Below, in pieces: positions 1 through 6,008 of a stretch of 7,794 bases of DNA; within the stretch, counting starts at the first letter, position 1, and each line of letters begins with the position of its first letter. The notes under the pieces were generated by a model. That model did not search any database. It was not told where the DNA came from and was given only the letters and a program-made list of their open reading frames with translations. The translations under genes and the position numbers were made by a program. Source of the DNA: an uncultured Bacillota bacterium (GTDB lineage Bacteria; Bacillota_I; Bacilli_A; RF39; UBA660); NCBI GenBank assembly GCA_947179265.1, contig CAMXBB010000062.1, positions 1 to 7,794 on the forward strand, in the 5' to 3' direction.

Positions 1-10
1 ATATATAACA

Positions 11-30
11 AGTGCATTAATATGCATTTT
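11..30. other. Weak hairpin at contig edge
   Basis: Seven pairs including one G-T (11-17 with 22-28), a TAAT loop and a short T run at 27-30 could be the terminator of a gene lying off the left edge. The stem is AT-rich and the T run is only four bases, so this is a guess. Nothing else but the promoter below is visible in the first 143 bases. Confidence 0.25.
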
Positions 31-87
31 ATCTTTATCCAAATTCTATTTTTTAAGAGCAAGAATTATATCAGATGCCCTCAAAAT

Positions 88-116
88 TTGAATTATTTTA
101 ATAAATATGATAGAAT
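88..116 (+). promoter_or_regulatory. Sigma-A promoter of the giant sigma-factor gene
   Basis: A -35 TTGAAT (88-93) is separated by exactly 17 bases from a -10 TAGAAT (111-116). A TG one base upstream of the -10 (108-109) gives an extended -10. Transcription should start near 122-124, leaving a leader of about 20 bases before the ATG at 144. The elements are close to consensus, which suggests substantial basal expression by the housekeeping sigma factor. Confidence 0.8.
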
Positions 117-143
117 ATACCCCATTAAAAAGGGGTTTTTATT

Positions 144-3100
144 ATGGGAAGATTTTCGTATAAGGGAATCGAAACTGCTGATTCATTCAAGTTTCTTTCT
201 ACGGATAATTTAGGTGACTTTATTAAACTGATTAAAACTTATCCAGCTACAACTAACGAAGAAAATATTGAACTACTAAGAGAATACCAAGCTGGTGATA
301 AATCAGCTTTAGAGCCGTTAATAAAAGGTAATATACGTGCCATTATATATAAAGCTAAAGCATTTAATAAAAATAATCAATCATATCAATTACTAGACTT
401 AATAAGTGAAGCTGTAATAATCTTTATCGAAGCCGCCGATACATACGATTTAGAAAAACAACAAGCTAGTTTTTCTACCTATTTTATGCGTGGTGCTGAT
501 TTTAAATTAATATATACCCTTAGAAAAAAAGATGCACTAATTAGAAAATCAACAAGTCTATCTAAACAAATATTAGAATATAATCGTCTTTATGAAAGAT
601 ATGAAGCAGAAGGAAAAGAACCTCCAACTGATGAAGAAGTAAAATCTATCCTAGGAATATCAGAATCCCGATTAAAAACTATTAGAGGTGACTATAAATA
701 TCAAGCATCAAGTTTAGATGCAACCGTAGATGATGATGAATCTACAGAATATTCAAACTTTGTTGCCAGTAAAGAAAATATAAGTGATGATATTGTAAAT
801 AAAATTACTAATAAAGAATTGTTTATATTCTTAAAAAGAACTTTAAATGACTATCAATATTACGTTTTAGTAATGCGTGTATTTGGACAACAAAAATATA
901 AAGACATTGCAAAAGTATTTGCACTTGGTGAGTCTGCCGTTAGAATGATTGAAAAAGTTGCTCATGAGACTATCAAAAAAGTATGTTCTGAAGATAGAAC
1001 TTCAATTAATTATCGATTAGATAGAAGTATTTCTGATGAAGATATAGAAGTAATGAGATGCGCTCCAATTCACCCTTATGATATCACAAGATATATGTTC
1101 TTTAGAGAAGTATTAGTACCTGAAGAAAGAGCTCTTTTTAAGCTATATATTAAAGGTGAATATATTCCTGATGATGATCTATATGCTAGATTACTACACT
1201 TAGATAAAGAGGAATATCAAAGAACTAAAACATCTCTATTTAGAAAAATAACTAATATGACTCCTGAGTTAGAAGAATCTTTTAATTGTTTTAAAGAAGC
1301 TATTATAAAGACATATAGATCTAAGATTTATAATATCGATTGGGATATGGATATGGAAAGCATTCGTGCAAATGCTAATTATGTTTCTAAACTATGGGAG
1401 AATAAATCATATGAAGAAGTTATAGAGTTACTTAATAAAAATGGTATTCCTATTACTAAAGAAATGGATAAATTGCTAAGACAATATTTTGATCAAGAAA
1501 CCAAAATTCCAAGCTATGGAGATTTAAGAAAAGCTGAAAGAGATATCAACAATATCTTATTCGGTCTAAAAAAAGAGAAAAAATTACCTATTGATAAATT
1601 ATTACAAACTTTAGAAGAACATCGAGATAAATTTGATGATGAACAATATCAATATCTTCTAATGCGCTTTAATAAGATAAGTAGAAAAGAGTTTATAAGA
1701 CAATATCCTAATACTAACCTATTAGATGGAAATGGATTCTATGTATTATCCAGACTAGAAAGTCTATACTTTAATATTGCATATTATAAAGAACCTAACT
1801 TTACTAAAAAGAAATATTTTATGGTAAGAGATATATGTATTGCTCAATTGAGTGATGAATACATTAGAATGCTTGATTTATACTATGGATATAAATGTAA
1901 GAAAAAGACAGTATATGACATTCAAAGAATATTTAAATTAAAATATGAAGTTGCTCGTGATAAATTAGAGAATGCTAAGAGTGCCGCTATGTCTATATAT
2001 TTAGACAGAAGTAGTAAAAAGGTTATAGATTCCGACTATTATATACCATATATTATTGATGAAGCTGTAGATTTAAATCCTACTCATAGAGGTTTACTAA
2101 AGGGATATCTAATAGATAAAAAGGATTATGATACACTAGCTGATGAATTCTCTCTTAGCAATCATGATGTTTCTTCAAATATCCTAGATGCTCTTATGAA
2201 AATAGATTTCTATAGATTTAATATACTAAGAAAATATCAATATCCTCATCATATAGTACAACGTGCAATTGGATCTCCTAAGTTTACTGTTGAAGAAAGA
2301 AAGATATTACAAGACTTAGTAAAAGGAATGTCTAGAAGTGAAGTTGAAAAGAAGCATGATACAACTATTAAAAAAATTGATAATCTAATGACTAAACATA
2401 CCAATATATGTCATTCATTGGCAACTCAAGGATATAAACCAACTATTGAAGATATAACTAGAGAATTGAATATTCACAAAGCCGCAAATGTATTAAATAA
2501 TAATGAAAGAATTATACTTGCTTATACATATGGAATTAAGTGTGATATTAATATTAATGGACTAACTATCGAGAAAAAAGATTTTGGTCAATATTATCCA
2601 AATATTTCCAGTAAATATAGTAAAGTACTAAAATCTGCACTGGATACAATTTCAGGTAAAGTACTTGGTATTGATCATGCTACTATGGATATCGTTGATC
2701 GAAATGAACTAAAAAGAAGTCTTTTAGATCCACGTATTCCAATTAGTGAAAAAGAAAGAGAATTACTATATTATACCTATGAATTATACGGATATAAATA
2801 TAAAGATTTAAATGAACTCGCTGCTCTTTATGGCGAAAGATCAACCAGTATAAAACGTCGTATATGGAGAGCTATTGCAACTATCAATAGATATGAAAAT
2901 AGTGAAATACAAGCAGTTATATCTTATGAATATGACGTTGAACCAAACTTAAAATATTTTTCTAAAAATGATCGTAATATACTTATTGCTGTATTTAAAG
3001 ATAATTTAACCTATGACGAGATTTCAAAGAAATATGGTTTAACATATTCACAAGTTGAAACATTAGTAAAAAGATTAGATTCTTACCTAAGAGATATATT

Positions 3101-3782
3101 AGATGGTGAAATAAATCCATTTGATTTTGATTACTATTATCAAGTAATCGATGATGAAGATTTACCATTCTATGATAACTTAGAATTATCTAAAGAAATA
3201 TTTGATTTATATTATGAACAACGTCTATCATATAAAGAGATAAAAGAAAAATTAGACTTAGAAATTAGTACAAGCTTAATACAAAGACTACTATCTTCAT
3301 TAATGCTAGCTGTCCTAAAAAGGAAAGAAAATATAAAGAAAACAAATGGTTATACATATAGTGACGTTATTAGATATTATAGAACTCATTCAGATTTGAT
3401 GGAAAAAGAACAACTTGAATCATATTATAGATATTTTAGTAGAGTTGAAAAAAGTCGAGAAGGAAATAATCCAAAATCTAAAGATATTCCGATAAGTCCA
3501 TCTATAGTTCTTGACCTTATTAAGGATAATAATGAAAATTCATTTAGTTTTGATTGCTCTTCTCGTGAAGCAGCTTTAGAATTTATTTCTAAAAATCGAA
3601 AAGAGATATCAAGAGATACCTTAGAAACAATTGTTGGTCACTATTCACTTAAAGGAAGAGAATATATGAATGGTAGTGAACAAAAGAAAGTGTTAAAAAC
3701 ACTTGCTAGTATCAATATAGATGGGGTTAATATAACACCTAAGATGAATAATGTTCCAATATTATCATTAACAGAATTTTAA
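144..3782 (+). CDS. Giant sigma-70 family protein with a tandem array of region-4-like helix-turn-helix modules
   Basis: The 1212-residue protein starts as a complete sigma-70 factor. Region 1.2 is about residues 21-58 (pattern NEENIELLREYQAGD). Region 2 is 59-129, with DLISEA at 85-90 and FSTY at 110-113. Region 3 is 130-207 (EGKEPPTDEEV and SSLDATVDDDES). Region 4 is 225-281, its helix-turn-helix around KYKDIAKVFALGESAVRMIE. Ordinary group 2/3 sigma factors end here. This one continues for 930 residues. By eye I see modules of the form 'acidic start, hydrophobic helix, Tyr-rich loop, D/E-I/L, turn, basic helix' beginning near 325, 405 (weak), 496, 568, 643, 713, 783, 866, 938 and 1012. Residues 1061-1212 are unassigned. 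No membrane segment or signal peptide is visible. It is a single transcription unit with its own promoter and terminator. SD AAGGGG (130-135) lies 8 bases before the ATG. The sigma identity is strong; the repeat interpretation and any regulon are inference. Alternatively it is a sigma-derived DNA-binding protein that no longer initiates transcription. Confidence 0.88.
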   Translation: MGRFSYKGIETADSFKFLSTDNLGDFIKLIKTYPATTNEENIELLREYQAGDKSALEPLIKGNIRAIIYKAKAFNKNNQSYQLLDLISEAVIIFIEAADTYDLEKQQASFSTYFMRGADFKLIYTLRKKDALIRKSTSLSKQILEYNRLYERYEAEGKEPPTDEEVKSILGISESRLKTIRGDYKYQASSLDATVDDDESTEYSNFVASKENISDDIVNKITNKELFIFLKRTLNDYQYYVLVMRVFGQQKYKDIAKVFALGESAVRMIEKVAHETIKKVCSEDRTSINYRLDRSISDEDIEVMRCAPIHPYDITRYMFFREVLVPEERALFKLYIKGEYIPDDDLYARLLHLDKEEYQRTKTSLFRKITNMTPELEESFNCFKEAIIKTYRSKIYNIDWDMDMESIRANANYVSKLWENKSYEEVIELLNKNGIPITKEMDKLLRQYFDQETKIPSYGDLRKAERDINNILFGLKKEKKLPIDKLLQTLEEHRDKFDDEQYQYLLMRFNKISRKEFIRQYPNTNLLDGNGFYVLSRLESLYFNIAYYKEPNFTKKKYFMVRDICIAQLSDEYIRMLDLYYGYKCKKKTVYDIQRIFKLKYEVARDKLENAKSAAMSIYLDRSSKKVIDSDYYIPYIIDEAVDLNPTHRGLLKGYLIDKKDYDTLADEFSLSNHDVSSNILDALMKIDFYRFNILRKYQYPHHIVQRAIGSPKFTVEERKILQDLVKGMSRSEVEKKHDTTIKKIDNLMTKHTNICHSLATQGYKPTIEDITRELNIHKAANVLNNNERIILAYTYGIKCDININGLTIEKKDFGQYYPNISSKYSKVLKSALDTISGKVLGIDHATMDIVDRNELKRSLLDPRIPISEKERELLYYTYELYGYKYKDLNELAALYGERSTSIKRRIWRAIATINRYENSEIQAVISYEYDVEPNLKYFSKNDRNILIAVFKDNLTYDEISKKYGLTYSQVETLVKRLDSYLRDILDGEINPFDFDYYYQVIDDEDLPFYDNLELSKEIFDLYYEQRLSYKEIKEKLDLEISTSLIQRLLSSLMLAVLKRKENIKKTNGYTYSDVIRYYRTHSDLMEKEQLESYYRYFSRVEKSREGNNPKSKDIPISPSIVLDLIKDNNENSFSFDCSSREAALEFISKNRKEISRDTLETIVGHYSLKGREYMNGSEQKKVLKTLASINIDGVNITPKMNNVPILSLTEF

Positions 3783-3806
3783 ACACAATAATTATTGTGT
3801 TTTTTT
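3781..3806 (+). terminator. Rho-independent terminator of the sigma-like gene
   Basis: A perfect 22-base palindrome (3781-3802) forms a nine-pair stem with an AATT loop, followed by a T run to 3806. Its first two bases are the last two of the stop codon, so the hairpin starts inside the stop. The stem has only two G-C pairs, but the symmetry and T tract make it convincing. Confidence 0.8.
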
Positions 3807-3818
3807 CTATTATTTTTT

Positions 3819-3827
3819 TGATAAAAT
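3819..3827 (+). promoter_or_regulatory. Extended -10 promoter for the EamA-type gene
   Basis: TG (3819-3820) plus one base precedes a -10 TAAAAT (3822-3827), which matches the extended -10 pattern. The -35 region falls in the terminator T tract and is poor. The predicted start near 3834 leaves about 16 bases of leader with the SD GGAG at 3839-3842. A competing -10-like TATACT at 3833-3838 would leave too short a leader. Confidence 0.5.
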
Positions 3828-3849
3828 ATATCTATACTGGAGTGATTAT

Positions 3850-4707
3850 ATGGATATTTTTTTTAAATGGGAAACATGGGTTATAATATATTTATTGAGT
3901 GCATCAATTTTTGCTCAAAGTTTTAAAATTGCAAATCGAAATATGAAGAATGCAAATGCTCTAACTATTCTATTAGAAATATTTACTGCAGTATTTGCCA
4001 TTCTATTTATACCATTTTTTAAAATAAGTTTTGCAACCAATGTTAGTATATATCTAACTTTAGCTATAGTATTTGTGATTTATGCTATAACTGATAGATT
4101 AAATATTGAATCAAGATATGGATTAGAACCATCAACTTTTAGTATGCTAAAACAACTATCAACAGTTTTTATGTTACTATTTGGTTTCCTACTTCTAAAG
4201 GAAGAATTCAAAATAACAAAAGCAATGGGAGCAATAATTATAATATTAGCTAATCTACTACTTACATTTGAAAAAGGAAAAATACATTTTAATAAATATT
4301 TTATAATGTCGGTAATATCTAACTTTTTATTTGCTGTTGCTATGCTTATAAATGTGAATATATCTGAACAATTTAATCTTGCTATCTATACTATTATGAC
4401 AGTATTTATTCCATCAATAATAATTACTTTAGTTACTAAAACAAGAATTCAAACTTTAAAAGAAGAATTTTCTTTATATAATAAAAAAGCCTTCTTACTG
4501 GCAGCATTTACTTGGTGTTTAATGTTGATTTCATCCGTAAAAGCTTATCAAGTTGGTGATGTTACGATAGTAGCTCCCCTATTTGCTTTGACTTCTATTA
4601 TCAATGTAATAATTGAATTTATATTAAATAGGAATACAAAAAAACTAATACCAAAACTTATTGCAGCAATACTTTTAGTATTAGGTGTAATAATCATAAA
4701 ATTATAA
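3850..4707 (+). CDS. EamA/DMT-superfamily transporter, ten membrane helices
   Basis: This is a 285-residue integral membrane protein of the drug/metabolite transporter type, probably moving a small metabolite across the cytoplasmic membrane; the substrate cannot be read from sequence. About ten hydrophobic segments are visible near residues 10-26, 36-57, 65-82, 97-117, 123-140, 150-170, 176-195, 212-231, 237-258 and 267-284, which fits two five-helix EamA halves. Helix 4 ends in LLLKEEF followed by ITKAMGAIIII, the usual EamA 'E-x-(10)-G-x-x-I' junction. The second half repeats it as VAPLFALTS, then KKLIPKLIAAILLVLGV. Length is normal for the family (about 280-300). SD GGAGTG ends five bases before the ATG. 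It is isolated by the upstream terminator and the independent promoter of the next gene. I see no clear terminator after it. Family assignment is good, function unknown. Confidence 0.82.
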   Translation: MDIFFKWETWVIIYLLSASIFAQSFKIANRNMKNANALTILLEIFTAVFAILFIPFFKISFATNVSIYLTLAIVFVIYAITDRLNIESRYGLEPSTFSMLKQLSTVFMLLFGFLLLKEEFKITKAMGAIIIILANLLLTFEKGKIHFNKYFIMSVISNFLFAVAMLINVNISEQFNLAIYTIMTVFIPSIIITLVTKTRIQTLKEEFSLYNKKAFLLAAFTWCLMLISSVKAYQVGDVTIVAPLFALTSIINVIIEFILNRNTKKLIPKLIAAILLVLGVIIIKL

Positions 4708-4732
4708 ATATATCAAATAATGAAATTTCTAC

Positions 4733-4763
4733 TTGACCTTAACCTTAGGGAATAGTTCATAAT
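4733..4763 (+). promoter_or_regulatory. MerR-type promoter/operator with 19-bp spacer
   Basis: A -35 TTGACC (4733-4738) and a -10 CATAAT (4758-4763) are 19 bases apart instead of 17. This is the hallmark of promoters that a MerR protein activates by untwisting the spacer. The spacer holds an imperfect dyad, CCTTAACC-TTA-GGGAATAG, centred at 4746 with about half of its arm positions paired. Because it sits directly before the merR-like gene, autoregulation is the natural inference. SD AAAGGAGA follows at 4772-4779. Confidence 0.7.
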
Positions 4764-4784
4764 ACAAAATGAAAGGAGAAGTTT

Positions 4785-5429
4785 ATGTTAATAAATGAAG
4801 TTGAATACATCGTTGGGCTTTCAAAGAAATCTATTAGATATTATGAAGATAATGGTTTAATAACTCCATCGCGTAATAGTGATAATGATTATCGCATATA
4901 TAATGATAAAGATATTGAAAAATTAAAAAAGATTAAATTTCTAAGAGAATTAAATGTCCCTATTTGCGATATAAAAAAACTAGACGGTGGGTTATTATCT
5001 TTAAAAGATTGTATGATAGAACGCATATCTAAGATACAATATGAAGAATTAAATTATATTCGTATAAAAAAAATGTGTGAAGAAATTATAAAATCCAATG
5101 AGAATTTCGCTGATATCAACATTACTAAATACTTTCAAGAAGTAAATATTTTAGGTAAGGAGGGATTTACAATGAGGAATGTTAGAACAAGTAAAACAAA
5201 AAAAATCATTGGAGCTTGTATTTCAAGTATCATTTTCAGTTTGTTATTCATCTTTTTGATTTTCTCAACAACCTATTTTCAATTAACTAATGATGAAAAG
5301 ATTCCATGGTTTATGTTTATATTCTTAAATTTAATACTTGCATTCCCTGTTTTAGGTACAATTTATAACTTGATATCTAGAATTAAAGAAATATTAGGAG
5401 GTGAAGAAGATGAAGCTAGTAAATATTGA
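4785..5429 (+). CDS. MerR-family regulator with two C-terminal membrane helices
   Basis: The 214-residue protein has a classical MerR winged helix-turn-helix at residues 2-66: EVEYIVGLSKKSIRYYEDNG, then the wing containing YRIYNDKDI, then LRELNVPICDIKKL. A helical dimerisation segment follows (about 72-104). In place of a soluble effector domain there is a basic linker (131-140) and two strong hydrophobic helices (about 141-163 and 174-196), ending in an acidic tail GGEEDEASKY. This predicts a membrane-tethered regulator that may sense an envelope or membrane signal, or a ligand of its partner. Cysteines occur at 61, 76, 98 and 145, but no obvious metal-binding cluster. SD AAAGGAGA precedes the ATG by about five bases. 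It ends with TGA and overlaps the next gene by 20 bases, which implies translational coupling. MerR assignment is firm; ligand unknown. Confidence 0.88.
   Translation: MLINEVEYIVGLSKKSIRYYEDNGLITPSRNSDNDYRIYNDKDIEKLKKIKFLRELNVPICDIKKLDGGLLSLKDCMIERISKIQYEELNYIRIKKMCEEIIKSNENFADINITKYFQEVNILGKEGFTMRNVRTSKTKKIIGACISSIIFSLLFIFLIFSTTYFQLTNDEKIPWFMFIFLNLILAFPVLGTIYNLISRIKEILGGEEDEASKY
5157..5174 (+). promoter_or_regulatory. Internal SD and in-frame ATG inside the merR-like gene
   Basis: AAGGAGGG (5157-5164) is the best SD match in the neighbourhood. It is followed after seven bases by an in-frame ATG (5172-5174, Met130). Starting there would give an 85-residue protein made only of the basic linker and the two membrane helices. 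The break falls exactly between the DNA-binding/dimer part and the membrane part. It could be an active second start or the scar of a fusion of two genes. Confidence 0.5.
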
Positions 5430-5748
5430 TTATATTCCTGGAGAAGAAATAATTGAAGCATTAGGTATTGTAAAAGGACAAATTGTTCAATCTAAAAATA
5501 TTGGTAGAGACTTTATGGCTGGAATGAAAACAATCGTTGGTGGAGAGATAACTGGCTATACTGACATGATATCAACTGCTAGAAGTATGGCTACTAAGAG
5601 AATGGTTGATGAAGCTAAAAGTTTAGGCGCTGACGCTGTTATAAATATTCGTTATGGATCTTCATCAGTAATGAATGGAGCTGCCGAAATTATTGCATAT
5701 GGTACAGCTGTAAAATTAAAACAAAAAAAGTCTAAACAAGGTGAATAA
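5410..5748 (+). CDS. YbjQ/UPF0145 family protein (putative heavy-metal-binding domain)
   Basis: The 112-residue soluble protein matches the YbjQ/UPF0145 family (about 105-110 residues) along its whole length. It has a beta-strand start, GxxxGQIVQSKNIGRDFMAG (about residues 19-38), IVGGEITGY (42-50), a helix with ARSMATKRMVDEAKSLGADAVI (57-78), and the closing YGTAV (97-101). The family folds as a small alpha/beta domain that forms oligomeric rings and is annotated as metal-binding by similarity; its biochemical role is not settled. I chose the ATG at 5410 because AGGAGG (5396-5401) lies eight bases upstream. A GTG at 5401 in the same frame overlaps that SD and would have none of its own. The SD is encoded inside the acidic tail of the merR-like gene, so both proteins are probably made from one message and act together. 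A terminator overlaps the stop. Confidence 0.88.
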   Translation: MKLVNIDYIPGEEIIEALGIVKGQIVQSKNIGRDFMAGMKTIVGGEITGYTDMISTARSMATKRMVDEAKSLGADAVINIRYGSSSVMNGAAEIIAYGTAVKLKQKKSKQGE

Positions 5749-5765
5749 AAACACCTTGTTTTTTT
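5734..5765 (+). terminator. Rho-independent terminator of the merR-ybjQ operon
   Basis: A ten-pair stem (AAACAAGGTG at 5734-5743 with CACCTTGTTT at 5752-5761) has an eight-base loop that contains the stop codon, followed by T's through 5765. It closes the operon and isolates the small gene downstream. Confidence 0.88.
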
Positions 5766-5790
5766 ATATATGTTTAGTATAAAAATAGTG

Positions 5791-5796
5791 TATAAT
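5791..5796 (+). promoter_or_regulatory. -10 box of the 52-residue protein gene
   Basis: A perfect TATAAT lies 19 bases before the ATG at 5816. The position 17 bases upstream (about 5768-5773) has no good -35. A weak TGTTTA at 5771-5776 is too close (14 bases). The strength of this promoter is therefore uncertain, but the gene needs one since a strong terminator separates it from the operon before it. Confidence 0.55.
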
Positions 5797-5815
5797 ATAT
5801 TTGAGGAGAATATTT

Positions 5816-5974
5816 ATGGCAATAAGAGTAAAAGTACAAAATGATATCGTTGGGGAAGAATTAAATGCTAAACTAGGAGCTTTAGGTTTAGAGATTGTCG
5901 TTGATGAAGAAGATAAGATTACAGAAATCAAAGATGACGACGAAGATACCGATGAACAAGAAGAAGATAAATAA
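5816..5974 (+). CDS. Small acidic protein of unknown function, 52 residues
   Basis: I do not recognise this protein. Support for it being real is a strong SD GAGGAG (5803-5808) seven bases before the ATG, a perfect -10 box upstream, its own terminator directly after the TAA, and placement between two terminators. Residues 1-29 (MAIRVKVQNDIVGEEL..., then LGALGLEIVV) could form a short strand-helix-strand unit. Residues 30-52 are extremely acidic, 15 of 23 being Asp or Glu. There is no signal peptide, membrane segment or cysteine. Such tails can bind basic proteins, RNA polymerase surfaces or divalent cations, but nothing here decides between these. The opposite strand carries an open frame across the same bases, rich in Ser and Phe as expected for the complement of acidic codons; I take it as a shadow. 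Confidence 0.68.
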   Translation: MAIRVKVQNDIVGEELNAKLGALGLEIVVDEEDKITEIKDDDEDTDEQEEDK

Positions 5975-6008
5975 AAAAAGGATTTTTGTGAAAACATTAA
6001 TCCTTTTT
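5975..6008. terminator. Bidirectional terminator between convergent genes
   Basis: AAAAAGGATT (5975-5984) pairs with AATCCTTTTT (5999-6008). Inside, TGT-GAAA-ACA (5987-5996) adds a small tetraloop hairpin after two T-T mismatches. The flanking A run and T run let it work on both strands, ending the 52-residue gene on the plus strand and the propeller gene on the minus strand. The minus-strand stop codon (5997-5999) overlaps the hairpin. Confidence 0.85.

Noticed and set aside
22..213. 63-residue open frame at the left edge
   Set aside because: No SD, it crosses the strong promoter and runs into the sigma gene in another frame, and its composition is that of AT-rich non-coding sequence.
144..3782. 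Giant frame as a misassembly or an accidental join of several genes
   Set aside because: The frame is unbroken for 1212 codons with uniform codon use, one promoter before it and one terminator exactly at its stop. I see no convincing internal SD/start that would split it.
3833..3838. TATACT as -10 of the EamA-type gene
   Set aside because: Transcription would begin after the SD, leaving it out of the message. The TG-extended TAAAAT at 3822-3827 fits better.
5401..5409. GTG start for ybjQ
   Set aside because: The GTG is part of the AGGAGG SD region and has no SD of its own. ATG at 5410 is correctly spaced.
5764..5997. 77-residue open frame on the minus strand
   Set aside because: It is the complement of the 52-residue gene, made of Ser/Phe runs mirroring acidic codons. 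It has no SD or promoter and lies across two terminators.
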